Shown piece by piece: positions 26,245 to 34,311 of a stretch of 64,000 nucleotides of DNA. How positions within the stretch are numbered: the stretch's first letter is position 1; each line of letters opens with the position of its first letter. This DNA is from Solirubrobacter deserti (GTDB lineage: Bacteria > Actinomycetota > Thermoleophilia > Solirubrobacterales > Solirubrobacteraceae), in the NCBI RefSeq assembly GCF_027587175.1, contig NZ_JAPCID010000007.1, forward strand, positions 124,001-188,000. Direction: 5' to 3'. The position numbers and the translations under genes were made by a program. The notes under the pieces were generated by a model. It was given only the letters and a program-made list of their open reading frames with translations, made no database searches and had not been told where the DNA came from.

Positions 26245-26262
26245 CCCCAGGGCACCCTGGGG
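26245..26262. promoter_or_regulatory. Perfect inverted repeat between divergent regulatory genes
   Basis: CCCCAGGG and CCCTGGGG flank a two-base centre, giving an 18-base palindrome. A partial extra copy (CCCAGGG) lies directly to its left at 26238-26244. It sits between the sigma factor gene and the divergent small gene and could be an operator for both or an mRNA hairpin. Confidence 0.55.
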
Positions 26263-26305
26263 TGAGGCGTAAGGGTTGGCGCCTGAACGCCGTCTTGAGG
26301 GTGGG

Positions 26306-26653
26306 ATGATCGCCGCCGTGCACACCGCCAACGCCGCCCTGCCCGGACCCGAGCGCGAGGTGCTCGCGCTGCTGGCCGAGAGCGGGTTCGGCTATGACGG
26401 CATCGCGGAGCTGCTGGGCATCACCCGCGCGGACGTGGGCGAGCTGGCCGCCTCTGCACGGCTGCGGCTGGCCGAAGCCCCGCCGGTGCCGGAGCCGTGC
26501 CGAGCGCAGCTGCCCCGGCTGGCGGGCATGATCGACAGCGAGGTGCTGCCCGCGCCCGATCACGGCGCGGGGTGCGCGAGTTGCGCGGCGGCGCTGGACG
26601 CGATGCGCCGCGCGGACGCGGCCTATCGCGCGTGGCAGCCGGGCAGGCGCTGA
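26306..26653 (+). CDS. Small protein with sigma-region-4-like helix-turn-helix and Cys/His tail
   Basis: The protein has 115 residues. The N-terminal half (PEREVLALLAESGFGYDGIA, then LLGITRADVGELAASARLRL) resembles region 4 of ECF sigma factors. The C-terminal part has HGAGCASCAAALDAMRR, an H-x3-C-x2-C arrangement as in zinc-finger anti-sigma factors. It has no region 2, so it cannot be a complete sigma factor. It faces the sigma factor gene and may modulate it. The start at 26306 was chosen because the upstream part of the frame is not protein-like. Confidence 0.65.
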   Translation: MIAAVHTANAALPGPEREVLALLAESGFGYDGIAELLGITRADVGELAASARLRLAEAPPVPEPCRAQLPRLAGMIDSEVLPAPDHGAGCASCAAALDAMRRADAAYRAWQPGRR

Positions 26654-26706
26654 CCGCGCTCGACGATCGCCCTCGCGGCGGGCGCGAAGTTAGAGTCACA
26701 CCGACC

Positions 26707-26727
26707 AAAACGGTGCTACCGTCTTTT
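26707..26727. promoter_or_regulatory. Inverted repeat upstream of the SPFH gene
   Basis: ACGGT (26710-26714) and ACCGT (26718-26722) surround a three-base loop, flanked by A-rich and T-rich ends (AAAACGGT and ACCGTCTTTT). It lies 27 bases before the SPFH start codon. It could be an operator or a weak terminator of the preceding small gene. Confidence 0.4.
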
Positions 26728-26753
26728 AGGTCAAGCAGACCAGAAAGACGATC

Positions 26754-27749
26754 ATGGCTGAGATCAAGCGCTACCCCTTCCTCCGGCACCTCCGCGCCGA
26801 ACCCACGAGCCACGTCCTCGCCTACAAGAACGGCCGCCTGCGGACCGAAGGGCCCGGTCAGGCGTTCTGGTTCCGCGCGATCAACACCGCGATCGCGGAG
26901 GTGCCGATCGACGACCGCGAGCTCCCGTTCCTGTTCCACGTACGCTCCGCCGACTTCCAGGCGTTGACGGTGCAGGGCGTCGTCGGCTACCGCGTCGTGG
27001 ACCCGCAGCGCGTGGCGCGCCGGATCGACTTCGCGGTCGACCTCGAGAGCGGGCGCTGGACGCAGACGCCGCTCGAGCAGCTCGCCGGCCTCGTGATGCA
27101 GCTCGCCCAGCAGTTCGTCATCGACGAGCTCGTCAAGCGCGACGTGCGCCAGATCCTGGCGGACGGCGTCGCGCCGATCCGCGCGCACATCGCCGCCGGC
27201 CTCGCGGCCGAGCCGGCGCTGGCGGACCTCGGGATCGAGGTCGTCGCCGTGCGCGTCGCGTCGGTCGCGCCGACCGCCGAGATGGAGAAGGCGCTCCAGC
27301 AGCCGACCCGCGAGGCGATCCAGCAGAGCGCCGACCAGGCCACGTTCCAGCGCCGCGCGCTCGCGGTCGAGAGCGAGCGGGCGATCGCCGAGAACGAGCT
27401 GCACAACCGGATCGAGCTCGCCCGCCGCGAGGAGGAGCTCGTCGGCCGTGAGGGCGCGAACGCGCGCAAGCGAGCGCAGGAGCAGGCCGCGGCGGCGATG
27501 GTCGAAGCGCAGGGCGCCGACGAGCGTCAGGCGCTGGCCGCGGCCCGCAAGGCGGCAACGATCGACGAGGTCCAGAGCGCGCAGCTGCGCGTGGACGCCG
27601 AGCGGGCGCGGATCGACGCCGCGATGCCCGCCGACGTGCTGCTCGCGCTGGCGCTGCGCGAGCTGGCCGAGAACCTCGGCAAGGTCGAGCACCTCACCGT
27701 CACGCCCGACATGCTCACGCCCGTGCTGGCGCGGCTGGGAAGCCGATGA
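26754..27749 (+). CDS. SPFH/Band-7 domain protein
   Basis: The protein has 331 residues. The SPFH domain occupies about residues 15-200 ([20 protein letters not shown], then [20 protein letters not shown]). An alanine- and glutamate-rich coiled coil (about 185-280, [20 protein letters not shown] region) and a short C-terminal tail follow. Unlike stomatins it has no N-terminal membrane span, so it may be cytoplasmic or peripheral. Its stop overlaps the start of the NAD-kinase-like gene by four bases, so the two products are probably made together. Confidence 0.85.
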   Translation: MAEIKRYPFLRHLRAEPTSHVLAYKNGRLRTEGPGQAFWFRAINTAIAEVPIDDRELPFLFHVRSADFQALTVQGVVGYRVVDPQRVARRIDFAVDLESGRWTQTPLEQLAGLVMQLAQQFVIDELVKRDVRQILADGVAPIRAHIAAGLAAEPALADLGIEVVAVRVASVAPTAEMEKALQQPTREAIQQSADQATFQRRALAVESERAIAENELHNRIELARREEELVGREGANARKRAQEQAAAAMVEAQGADERQALAAARKAATIDEVQSAQLRVDAERARIDAAMPADVLLALALRELAENLGKVEHLTVTPDMLTPVLARLGSR

Positions 27750-28627
27750 CCCTGCTCCCCCGCTGCGTCCTGGTCGAGCGCCCGACCGAGTTCCGCGAGC
27801 TGCTCGCGCGTCACGGCACGCGCGAGCAGGCGCGCTTCTTCCTCGCCCAGCGCGGCCTGGATCTCGCGGACGTCGAGGAGCGCCACCTGCGCTACGAGGA
27901 GACCCGCGCGCGCGTGATCGGCGCGATCCCCGTGTCCTGGCGCAGCGCCACCGTCGAACGCGCCGACCTCGACCGCTTCCTGTTCGCCACCGACGACATC
28001 GTCGTCGTCCTCGGCCAGGACGGCCTGGTCGCGAACGTCGCCAAGTACCTGGACGGCCAGCCCGTCATCGGCTTGAACCCGGAGCCGGAGCGGATCGCCG
28101 GCGTGCTCGTGCGCAACCGCCCGGAGGCGATGGCCGACCTGTGCGCCGACCTCGTCGCGGGCCGGGCCGGCGTGCAGGAACGGACGATGGTCCGGGCCGC
28201 GCTGGACGACGGCCAGGAGCTGCGGGCGCTGAACGAGGTCTTCGTCGGGCACCGCACCCACCAGTCCGCCCGCTACGCGCTGACCGTCGGCGAGGTGAGC
28301 GAGCGCCAGTCCTCCTCGGGCGTGATCGTCGCGACCGGGACGGGCGCGACCGGGTGGGCGCAGTCGATCAACCAGGGACGGCTCCCGCTCCCAACGCCGA
28401 CGGCCTCCGAGTTGGCGTGGTTCGTGCGCGAGGCGTGGGCGAGCCCGTCGACGGGAGCGTCGCTGACGGCCGGGCTGCTGGGGCCCGGGCGCGAGTTGTG
28501 CGTGACGAGCGAGATCGACGGCGTCGTGTTCGGAGACGGCATCGAGGACGACCACCTCGCGGTCACGTGGGGCCAGCGTGTGGTGGTGGGGGCGGCTGAG
28601 GCGCGGCTGCGGCTCGTGAGCGCGTGA
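27746..28627 (+). CDS. NAD kinase-like protein
   Basis: The protein has 293 residues. The segment [20 protein letters not shown] corresponds to the GGDGT region of NAD kinases with GQDGL in place of [14 protein letters not shown] follows, and [19 protein letters not shown] matches the second conserved GTGSTG-type motif. It may phosphorylate NAD(H) or a related molecule. The altered first motif and N-terminal 80 residues without clear kinase features suggest a specialised member. It overlaps the SPFH gene (ATGA). Confidence 0.75.
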   Translation: MTLLPRCVLVERPTEFRELLARHGTREQARFFLAQRGLDLADVEERHLRYEETRARVIGAIPVSWRSATVERADLDRFLFATDDIVVVLGQDGLVANVAKYLDGQPVIGLNPEPERIAGVLVRNRPEAMADLCADLVAGRAGVQERTMVRAALDDGQELRALNEVFVGHRTHQSARYALTVGEVSERQSSSGVIVATGTGATGWAQSINQGRLPLPTPTASELAWFVREAWASPSTGASLTAGLLGPGRELCVTSEIDGVVFGDGIEDDHLAVTWGQRVVVGAAEARLRLVSA

Positions 28628-28633
28628 ACGGTG

Positions 28634-28670
28634 GTCGACGGAAGTTTCGGATAACGAAACAAACGTCGAC
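28634..28670. terminator. Interrupted inverted repeat between convergent genes
   Basis: GTCGAC (28634-28639) and GTTTCG (28644-28649) are mirrored by CGAAAC (28655-28660) and GTCGAC (28665-28670) around GATAA. The two arm pairs have equal four-base internal loops. The element is AT-richer than its surroundings and lies just after the NAD-kinase-like gene. It probably ends transcription or protects mRNA ends. Confidence 0.5.
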
Positions 28671-28701
28671 GACCCCGGGCGAATGGGCCCGCGCTACGCC
28701 G

Positions 28702-29910
28702 TCAGCGCTCTACCCGATCCCGCACGACCTCGGCCGGCAGGTTCGAGACGAGCGCCCCGAACGCCGTCCGCGCCCACACCGTGTCCCGCTCCAGGTACGG
28801 CCGCCCACCGTCGTCGAGCACCTCCGGCGCGCGCTTCGCGCGCACGTCGGCCAGACATGCCTGGCACAGCGGCAGCTTCGGGCTCGAGCCCCAGCGCCCG
28901 CTGCCCGCGCTGCGCCCGTGCAGCGGGTTCAACGCGCACAGCGCGCGCACCTTCGTCCCGCGGCCGAGCGCGTCGGCGAGCGCCTGGCGGGCGACGTCCT
29001 CGAGTACGAGCGCGCCGACCAGGTCCGCGTCGGAGGCGTCCGGGTCCTCGGTGATGCGGCGGGCGGCGTCGCGGGCGTCGAGCGCGCGCTGGTAGTGCTC
29101 CTGCGCGGCGGGGAGGTCCGGGACGGGCTGGGCGTCGAGCTCGCCGACCAGCTCGACGAGCTCGTTCTCGACGGTGCGCCGCAGCTCGCGGCGGCGGGAG
29201 CCGTGGGCCGCCTCGAAGACGTGGTCCGGGAGGAAGAGCGGGCCGTCGGGCGCCGGGCGGGCGCCGCGGCGGCCGCGCACCACCAGCAGCGAGGCCGCGG
29301 ACAGCAGCGCAACGCCGATCACCACGACGAGCGCGGTCGGGAAGCCGCCGTCCGCGCCGGCGGCACCCGCCGCCGGGACGGACGGGCGCGACGGGGTGTC
29401 GTCCAGCCGGTCGTCGAGGTCCTCGCGGGCCTGCTCGGCCTTGGCGACGATGTCCGGATCGGCGAGCGCGTCGAGGTAGCGGTTCAGGGTCGTCGCGATC
29501 CGCTCGCCGTAGTCGTGCTCGACGAGGTTCGTGTAGCTCGACGCCGCGTACAGCTGCTCGTCCTCGTCGTCGGGCAGGTCGGCGGTGAGCGAGCCGTCCT
29601 TGACCGTCACGAGGATCGCGTCCCGCTGGCCCGTGCGCCGGCGCAGCACGGTGAGCAGCGCGCGCGGCTTGCCGTTCACCGCGTCCCCCGGCACGACCGG
29701 GACGAGCGCGACGAGCACCGGCGGGCGCTGCTCGGCCAGCCGGGACTCCAGCTGGGTGCGCTCCTGCTCGGTGATCGCCGAGCGCAGCGACGGGTCCACG
29801 TACAGCGGGCTGCGAGCCAGGCCCGCGGCGGCGGCGCCGACGTCCTGGGCGCTCGCGCCGGCCGGGAGCAGCGCGACGAGCGCGACCACGAGTGCGAGGA
29901 ACCTAGCCAA
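28702..29910 (-). CDS. Exported-domain membrane protein with C-terminal Cys/His module (third of trio)
   Basis: The protein has 402 residues. Layout: signal peptide (to about SAQDV), extracytoplasmic domain of about 140 residues opening with LARSPLYVDPSLR, a low-complexity linker, one membrane span (ALVVVIGVALLSAASLLVV, about 192-210) and a cytoplasmic tail. The tail contains C-ALNPLHG, LPLCQACLADV and GRPYLERDTVWARTAFGALV. The C/H/C/C set suggests a zinc site. I do not know a named family. The start codon TTG at 29910 overlaps the preceding gene by eight bases. No enzyme motif is visible. It could be a sensor linking an outer domain to an inner Cys/His module. Confidence 0.75.
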   Translation of the reverse strand: MARFLALVVALVALLPAGASAQDVGAAAAGLARSPLYVDPSLRSAITEQERTQLESRLAEQRPPVLVALVPVVPGDAVNGKPRALLTVLRRRTGQRDAILVTVKDGSLTADLPDDEDEQLYAASSYTNLVEHDYGERIATTLNRYLDALADPDIVAKAEQAREDLDDRLDDTPSRPSVPAAGAAGADGGFPTALVVVIGVALLSAASLLVVRGRRGARPAPDGPLFLPDHVFEAAHGSRRRELRRTVENELVELVGELDAQPVPDLPAAQEHYQRALDARDAARRITEDPDASDADLVGALVLEDVARQALADALGRGTKVRALCALNPLHGRSAGSGRWGSSPKLPLCQACLADVRAKRAPEVLDDGGRPYLERDTVWARTAFGALVSNLPAEVVRDRVER

Positions 29911-30568
29911 CGGTCAACCACCGCAGGAAGACGAACAGGCACCAGCCCACGAGGCCCGCGAACAGGCCACCGAAGCCGGCACCGACCAGGGTCGCCCACG
30001 CCGGGGCGTCGTCGTCGGACTCGTAGTAGTCATCGGGCCGGTCCTCGGGCAACGGGTCGAGCGGTTCGGTGGGACGGTCGCGCTGGTAGGAGAAGCCGTC
30101 GTCGGCGCGGGCCGCGAGCTGGAACACGGCGCGCAGGCGCGGGACGATCGTCGTCAGCGACGCCTCGCCCGACGGCCCGTACTCGATCTCGAACGGGACA
30201 TCGATGTCGCGCTCCAGCCGCGCTTTGACCAGCGTGAAGTTGCCGCGCTGGTCGACCGCGATCAGCAGGCGCGGCGCCTTGAACAGCCGGTCGTCGATCG
30301 CCCACAGCAGGCGGTCGGGCTCGCCGCCGCTCTCGTCGGCCTCCAGCAACGGCATCGCGACGACCTTGACGTCGAACGGCACGTTCGCCGCGCGCAGATG
30401 GCTGACGATCAGCTCCCGGTCGCGCTCGCTGAGCAGGAACCCCACCTCGGGGTGCACGTAGAGCGGGGACGCGTTCAGCCCTTCGGCAGCGCGGTCCAGG
30501 CGGTCCTCGGCGCGCGCCGGCGCGGCCAGCACCAGCATCGCGAGCAGCATCCCCACCGCCACCTTCAC
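29903..30568 (-). CDS. Exported-domain membrane protein without the Cys/His module (second of trio)
   Basis: The protein has 221 residues. A signal peptide (MLLAMLVLAAPARA) is followed by the same type of extracytoplasmic domain as its two neighbours (LNASPLYVHPEVG onward, DRELIVSHLRAANVPFDVKV). An acidic linker (DRPDDYYESDDD) and one C-terminal membrane span (GGLFAGLVGWCLFVFLRWL) complete it. The cytoplasmic Cys/His tail of the other two is missing. The GTG start at 30568 overlaps the stop of the gene before it (GTGA). Confidence 0.72.
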   Translation of the reverse strand: MKVAVGMLLAMLVLAAPARAEDRLDRAAEGLNASPLYVHPEVGFLLSERDRELIVSHLRAANVPFDVKVVAMPLLEADESGGEPDRLLWAIDDRLFKAPRLLIAVDQRGNFTLVKARLERDIDVPFEIEYGPSGEASLTTIVPRLRAVFQLAARADDGFSYQRDRPTEPLDPLPEDRPDDYYESDDDAPAWATLVGAGFGGLFAGLVGWCLFVFLRWLTVG

Positions 30569-31698
30569 GATCGGTCCTCCGCCAGCGCGCGGCGCATGTC
30601 CTCCCGCAGCGCACCGAAGCCCGTGCGCGCCCACACGGTGTCGCGCTTCCAGTACGGGCGCTCGCCGTCCCAGACCGACTCGGGCACCTCGCCCTTGGCG
30701 ATGTCGGCCGCGCACCGGCTGCACGCGGGCACGTCGATCGTCGCGCGCGAGGACTGCCAACGCGTCGGCGTCGCCCGGCCCTTGTGACGCGGGTCGAAGA
30801 AGCACCGCTGACGCTCGGCGCCCTTGAGCGCCTCGCGCCCGCGCTGAGCGAGCACGAGCGCGCCGAGGTCGTCGATCGGCGAGCGCCGGTCGAGCGCCAT
30901 CGAGGCCGCGGCCTCCAGCTCCAGCGCACGCTCGGAGGGATCGCGCCGGCGCGCGATCTCCCGCGCCAGCCGTGCGTGCTGATTGAGCGCCCGCTCGCGC
31001 GTGTTGATCTCCGGGTGCGCGTTCGCGCGCAGCCCTGGGCGCTGCTTGCGGCGCCGGCGCAACCGCTCGAGCCCGGTCACCGAGAGCGCGCCGCCGAGCA
31101 GGAACACGCCCAGCGCGGGCAGCGCGAGGCTGGAGTCCTCCTCGTCCTCCTCCTCGGCCTCGCCGAAGGTCGGCATCGGCCCGCCCTCCGACGGCGAGAT
31201 CCGCGCCCGCTGGGACTTCGGCATCCGCGGCTCCCCCCGCGCGAGCGCGAGCGCGTACCGCAGCTTCTCGAGCGCCGGATCGTCGCGGTCGTGGTCCCAG
31301 TAGGCCGCCATCGTGATGTCGTGGTCGCTGATCGGCAGCTGCACGCCGAACGCGGCCAGCTCGAGCGTGTTGCCCCGGTCGTCGCTGTAGACGTACAGCC
31401 CGTCCTCGCCGAGCTGGTCGCGCAGCAGCGCGAGCTGCTCGCTACCGGTCAGCGACTCGCTGAGGTACGGGGCAACGACCACGTAGGTCGGGAACGGCAT
31501 CCGTTCGACCTCGCGCAGGAGCGCCGCCCGGTCCGCGTCGCTCACCCGGCGCGTGACGGAGTCGCTGACGAACACCGGCGACTGCTTGAGGCTCGCGGCG
31601 AAGACGTCGGTGCGGTCCTGGGCCCGCGCGGTTCCGCCGCCGAAGAGCGCGAGCGCGAGCGCGATCGCGGGCACGGCGAGACGACGAGGCACCCGCAC
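30565..31698 (-). CDS. Exported-domain membrane protein with C-terminal Cys/His module (first of trio)
   Basis: The protein has 377 residues. It has a signal peptide (to about ARAQD), an outer domain starting LKQSPVFVSDSVTRRVSDAD, an acidic linker (EEEDEEDSS), one membrane span (about 193-212), a helical segment and the C-terminal module. That module has CFFDPRHKG, VPACSRCAADI and RPYWKRDTVWARTGFGAL. The last block is almost identical to that of the gene at 28702, so the module is under strong selection. The GTG at 31698 is the only reasonable start. The gene opens a three-gene overlapping transcript. Function is unknown. Confidence 0.75.
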   Translation of the reverse strand: MRVPRRLAVPAIALALALFGGGTARAQDRTDVFAASLKQSPVFVSDSVTRRVSDADRAALLREVERMPFPTYVVVAPYLSESLTGSEQLALLRDQLGEDGLYVYSDDRGNTLELAAFGVQLPISDHDITMAAYWDHDRDDPALEKLRYALALARGEPRMPKSQRARISPSEGGPMPTFGEAEEEDEEDSSLALPALGVFLLGGALSVTGLERLRRRRKQRPGLRANAHPEINTRERALNQHARLAREIARRRDPSERALELEAAASMALDRRSPIDDLGALVLAQRGREALKGAERQRCFFDPRHKGRATPTRWQSSRATIDVPACSRCAADIAKGEVPESVWDGERPYWKRDTVWARTGFGALREDMRRALAEDRS

Positions 31699-31727
31699 CA
31701 GTATGACGGCAACCGGACCGACGAGTT

Positions 31728-32198
31728 CTAGTCGTCGAGGTCCACGCGCACGACCAGTTGCTCGGTGCCGACGGTCAGGAGCAGCGAGTCGTTGATCGGC
31801 CGCTTGAGCGCACGCATCCGCGCGTAGGGGTCCTCCTCGGGCAGGACGAGCGCGCGCCCGTCGCGCCAGCGCCCGCCCACCTTCACGCGCACGCGCGGCT
31901 CAGCCAGGATGTTGCGGACATAGTCGGCGTGGTAGCCGTGCTCGGTGATGATCCAGAACACGCCGTCGCGCAGGCCGTTGCCGACCGGCACCACGCGCGG
32001 CTTGCCGGAGCGCCGCCCGCGCGTCTCGAGCAGCGCCCAGCCGGGATCGAGCAGCCCGCGCTCCACCAGCGGGCGCACGAGCGGGTTCACCACGCGGTTG
32101 GTGACCGGACGGGCGAGCCGGCGCTTGACGGCGCGCACGCCGCCGGGCCGGTTGTCAACGGCGCGGCCGGTGCCGAGCAGGTGCACGAGCGGGGGCAT
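31728..32198 (-). CDS. Deazaflavin (F420)-dependent nitroreductase-family oxidoreductase
   Basis: The protein has 156 residues with the split beta-barrel pattern of the DDN family. Characteristic are LLETRGRRSGKPRVVPVGNG, FWIITEHGYHADYVRNI and PRVRVKVGGRWRDGRALVLP. Members use F420H2 to reduce quinones or nitro compounds. The family is most common in actinobacteria. It lies 29 bases before the trio above on the same strand and could be cotranscribed with it. Confidence 0.88.
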   Translation of the reverse strand: MPPLVHLLGTGRAVDNRPGGVRAVKRRLARPVTNRVVNPLVRPLVERGLLDPGWALLETRGRRSGKPRVVPVGNGLRDGVFWIITEHGYHADYVRNILAEPRVRVKVGGRWRDGRALVLPEEDPYARMRALKRPINDSLLLTVGTEQLVVRVDLDD

Positions 32199-32336
32199 GC
32201 ACGGGATCTACCCGATTCGCGGCGGCTGCGGCGGCGGACCGTGCGCTCCTGGTCGCGCGGCCAGTCCGAGAAGGAACTGCCATCGGCGCGAGGCCAACGG
32301 GCACCGTCCCGCAGGACTCGGGGGTGCGCCGCAGAC

Positions 32337-33305
32337 TCATCGGCGCTCTTCGGGCACCGGACGCAGGAGTGCCGGCCCGAGCGACACCGCGCGCTTGCCG
32401 GCGCGCAGCATGTTCTTCGTGAACGCGATCACGTCGCCGCTGCGGCGCGCCGGATGGCCGTCGCCGATCCGCGCGCGGTCGTTGCCCGTGTAGAGGCTGC
32501 CCGGCCTGTCGGCGGGCTCGCCACCGATCCGGTACCAGCGGTCGACGAACACGAGCGCGAGCTCTCCGGCCGGGCGCACGGTCTCGTACAGCGCGGTCAT
32601 CAGCTTGGACTCGCCGCCGACGACGCGCTCGCGGCGGCCCGGGTGCGCGAGCGCGCGCTCCACGGCCTTGGCGATCTCGTCCGGGTGGTAGGCGTCGAAC
32701 AGCCGCGCGGGGCTGCGCCCGGTCGCGCTCGTCGCGCGGCCGTAGATCGGCGTGTCCAGCGGGCCCGGGTCGACCATCGTGATCCGGACGCCCGTCTGCT
32801 GCTCGCGCTCCTCCACGGCGAGCGTGTTGAGGAAGCCGCGCAGGGCGTGCTTGGACGCGGTGTAGCTGGAGAACGCGGGCAGCGGGAGGCGCGCCATCAT
32901 CGACGAGACGGCGACGATCGTCCCGCACGTGGCGCGCAGCTCGGGCAGGGCGGCACGGACGAGGTTGACGGCGCCGCCGAACGTGACGTCGACCGTGCGG
33001 TCGAAGTCGTCGGGGTCGACCTCGAGGAAGTGGCCGAAGACGACCGCGCCGGCGTTGGAGATGACCACGTCGAGGCCGCCGAGGCGATCGATCGCCTCCG
33101 CGACGACGGCGTCCGCGGCCTGGCGGTCGGACAGGTCGGCGGGCAGCGCGTGCGCGACGGCGCCGAGCCGGCGCGCGCGCTCCGCGGCCTCCTCGAGCGC
33201 TACCTCACCGCGGGCGACGAGGGCGAGCGAAGCCCCGGAGCGGGCCAGCCGCTCGACCGTGGCCAGGCCGACCCCGGAGCTCGCTCCCGTGAGCAGAATT
33301 CGCAT
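32337..33305 (-). CDS. Short-chain dehydrogenase/reductase
   Basis: The protein has 322 residues. The cofactor motif GASSGVG lies at residues 7-13, NAGAVVFG in the middle, and the catalytic Y-x-x-x-K in SSYTASKHALRGF. The PGPLDTPIYG stretch after it is typical. A long C-terminal extension (about 90 residues) may shape a lipophilic substrate site. Physiological substrate is unknown. The 138 bases between it and the DDN gene hold nothing recognisable. Confidence 0.88.
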   Translation of the reverse strand: MRILLTGASSGVGLATVERLARSGASLALVARGEVALEEAAERARRLGAVAHALPADLSDRQAADAVVAEAIDRLGGLDVVISNAGAVVFGHFLEVDPDDFDRTVDVTFGGAVNLVRAALPELRATCGTIVAVSSMMARLPLPAFSSYTASKHALRGFLNTLAVEEREQQTGVRITMVDPGPLDTPIYGRATSATGRSPARLFDAYHPDEIAKAVERALAHPGRRERVVGGESKLMTALYETVRPAGELALVFVDRWYRIGGEPADRPGSLYTGNDRARIGDGHPARRSGDVIAFTKNMLRAGKRAVSLGPALLRPVPEERR

Positions 33306-33351
33306 GCATGGGGTACGGACCAGCCCTGCTCACGGCGCACTCGGGTGTCGC

Positions 33352-33741
33352 TCAGGCGACCGCGACGGCCTGGATCTCCACCAGGTGATCCGGCTCGAAC
33401 AGCGCGTCCACGCCGATCAGCGTCGCCGGCACGCGCGGGAGGTCACCCGCGGCCGCGAGCCCGGCGCCCAGCTCCTCGAGCAGCTCGGGCCGCCAGCCCG
33501 CGACGTAGATCGTCAGCGCGGCGAGATGCTCGGGGCCGAAGCCGGCTCCCTCGAGCGCGATCACGACGTTGCGCAACGCCCGCTCCGCCTGCGCGGCGAG
33601 CCCGCCGGGCACGAGCTGCGCGTTCTCGTCGGAGCCCGTCTGGCCGGCGACGTGGATCGTGCGCGTGCCGGAGGCGACGCTGACGTGGTGGTAGAAGGGC
33701 GACACGGGGCGCCCGGGAGGGTTGATGAGTTCTACGCTCAT
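33352..33741 (-). CDS. RidA/YjgF-family protein
   Basis: The protein has 129 residues. IHVAGQTGSDENAQLVPGGL, RALRNVVIALEGAG and the C-terminal PATLIGVDALFEPDHLVEIQ follow the RidA pattern, although the imine-deaminase arginine of strict RidA proteins is not obvious. It probably hydrolyses a reactive imine or related intermediate. It is divergent from a TetR gene, and the inverted repeat at 33744-33769 lies just upstream of its start, so TetR control is likely. Confidence 0.85.
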   Translation of the reverse strand: MSVELINPPGRPVSPFYHHVSVASGTRTIHVAGQTGSDENAQLVPGGLAAQAERALRNVVIALEGAGFGPEHLAALTIYVAGWRPELLEELGAGLAAAGDLPRVPATLIGVDALFEPDHLVEIQAVAVA

Positions 33742-33743
33742 TT

Positions 33744-33769
33744 CATAGCAACGATATAGCATTGCTATG
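33744..33769. promoter_or_regulatory. TetR-type operator between ridA-like and tetR-like genes
   Basis: CATAGCAA (33744-33751) and TTGCTATG (33762-33769) are a perfect inverted repeat with a ten-base AT-rich centre. It begins two bases from the RidA start codon and would cover promoters in both directions. Confidence 0.75.
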
Positions 33770-33778
33770 CTTCGCGTC

Positions 33779-34306
33779 GTGTCCCCTCGCAAGGCCGACC
33801 CCGCCGTCCGTTCCGTCCTGATCGCGACCGCCGCGCGGCTGCTCGCGCAGGACGGCTCGAACGCGCTCACCCTGCGCCGGGTGACGAGCGACGCGGGCAC
33901 GTCGACGATGGCCGTCTACACGCACTTCGGCGGGATGGACGAACTCAAGCGCGAGGTGCGCCGCACCGGCTACGCCGCGCTCGCCGAGGCGCTCACCGCC
34001 GCCGGAACGGAGATCGAGCCGCTGTGCCGCGCCTACGCCGCGTTCGCGCGCGAGCAGCCCGACCTGTACCGCGTGATGTTCATGGAGGCGCCGCTCGACG
34101 AGCAGGACGCCGCCGAGTGCGCGGGCACGTTCGCGATGCTCGCGGAGGGCGCGCAGCGCCACCTCGGCCCGGAGGGTGACGGCGAGGCCCTGGCGATGGA
34201 GCTGTGGGCGGCGGGCCACGGCGTCGTGACGCTCGAGCTGTCCGCCCTGCTCACCCCCGAGCAGGCCGAGAGCCTCGCCGCGTCGCTGCGGGCGAAGCTG
34301 CTCTAG
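33779..34306 (+). CDS. TetR-family regulator
   Basis: The protein has 175 residues when read from the GTG at 33779. The helix-turn-helix lies at about 25-45 (LTLRRVTSDAGTSTMAVYTH). The C-terminal part resembles a TetR effector domain (REQPDLYRVMFMEAP). An ATG at 33767 is possible but lies inside the palindromic operator, so I prefer the GTG. It probably represses itself and the divergent RidA gene. Confidence 0.87.
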   Translation: MSPRKADPAVRSVLIATAARLLAQDGSNALTLRRVTSDAGTSTMAVYTHFGGMDELKREVRRTGYAALAEALTAAGTEIEPLCRAYAAFAREQPDLYRVMFMEAPLDEQDAAECAGTFAMLAEGAQRHLGPEGDGEALAMELWAAGHGVVTLELSALLTPEQAESLAASLRAKLL

Positions 34307-34311
34307 ACCTT

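Noticed and set aside
26707-26727. A rho-independent terminator
   Set aside because: The stem has only five pairs. The T-run is present, but its position 27 bases before a start codon fits an operator at least as well, so it is listed as regulatory.
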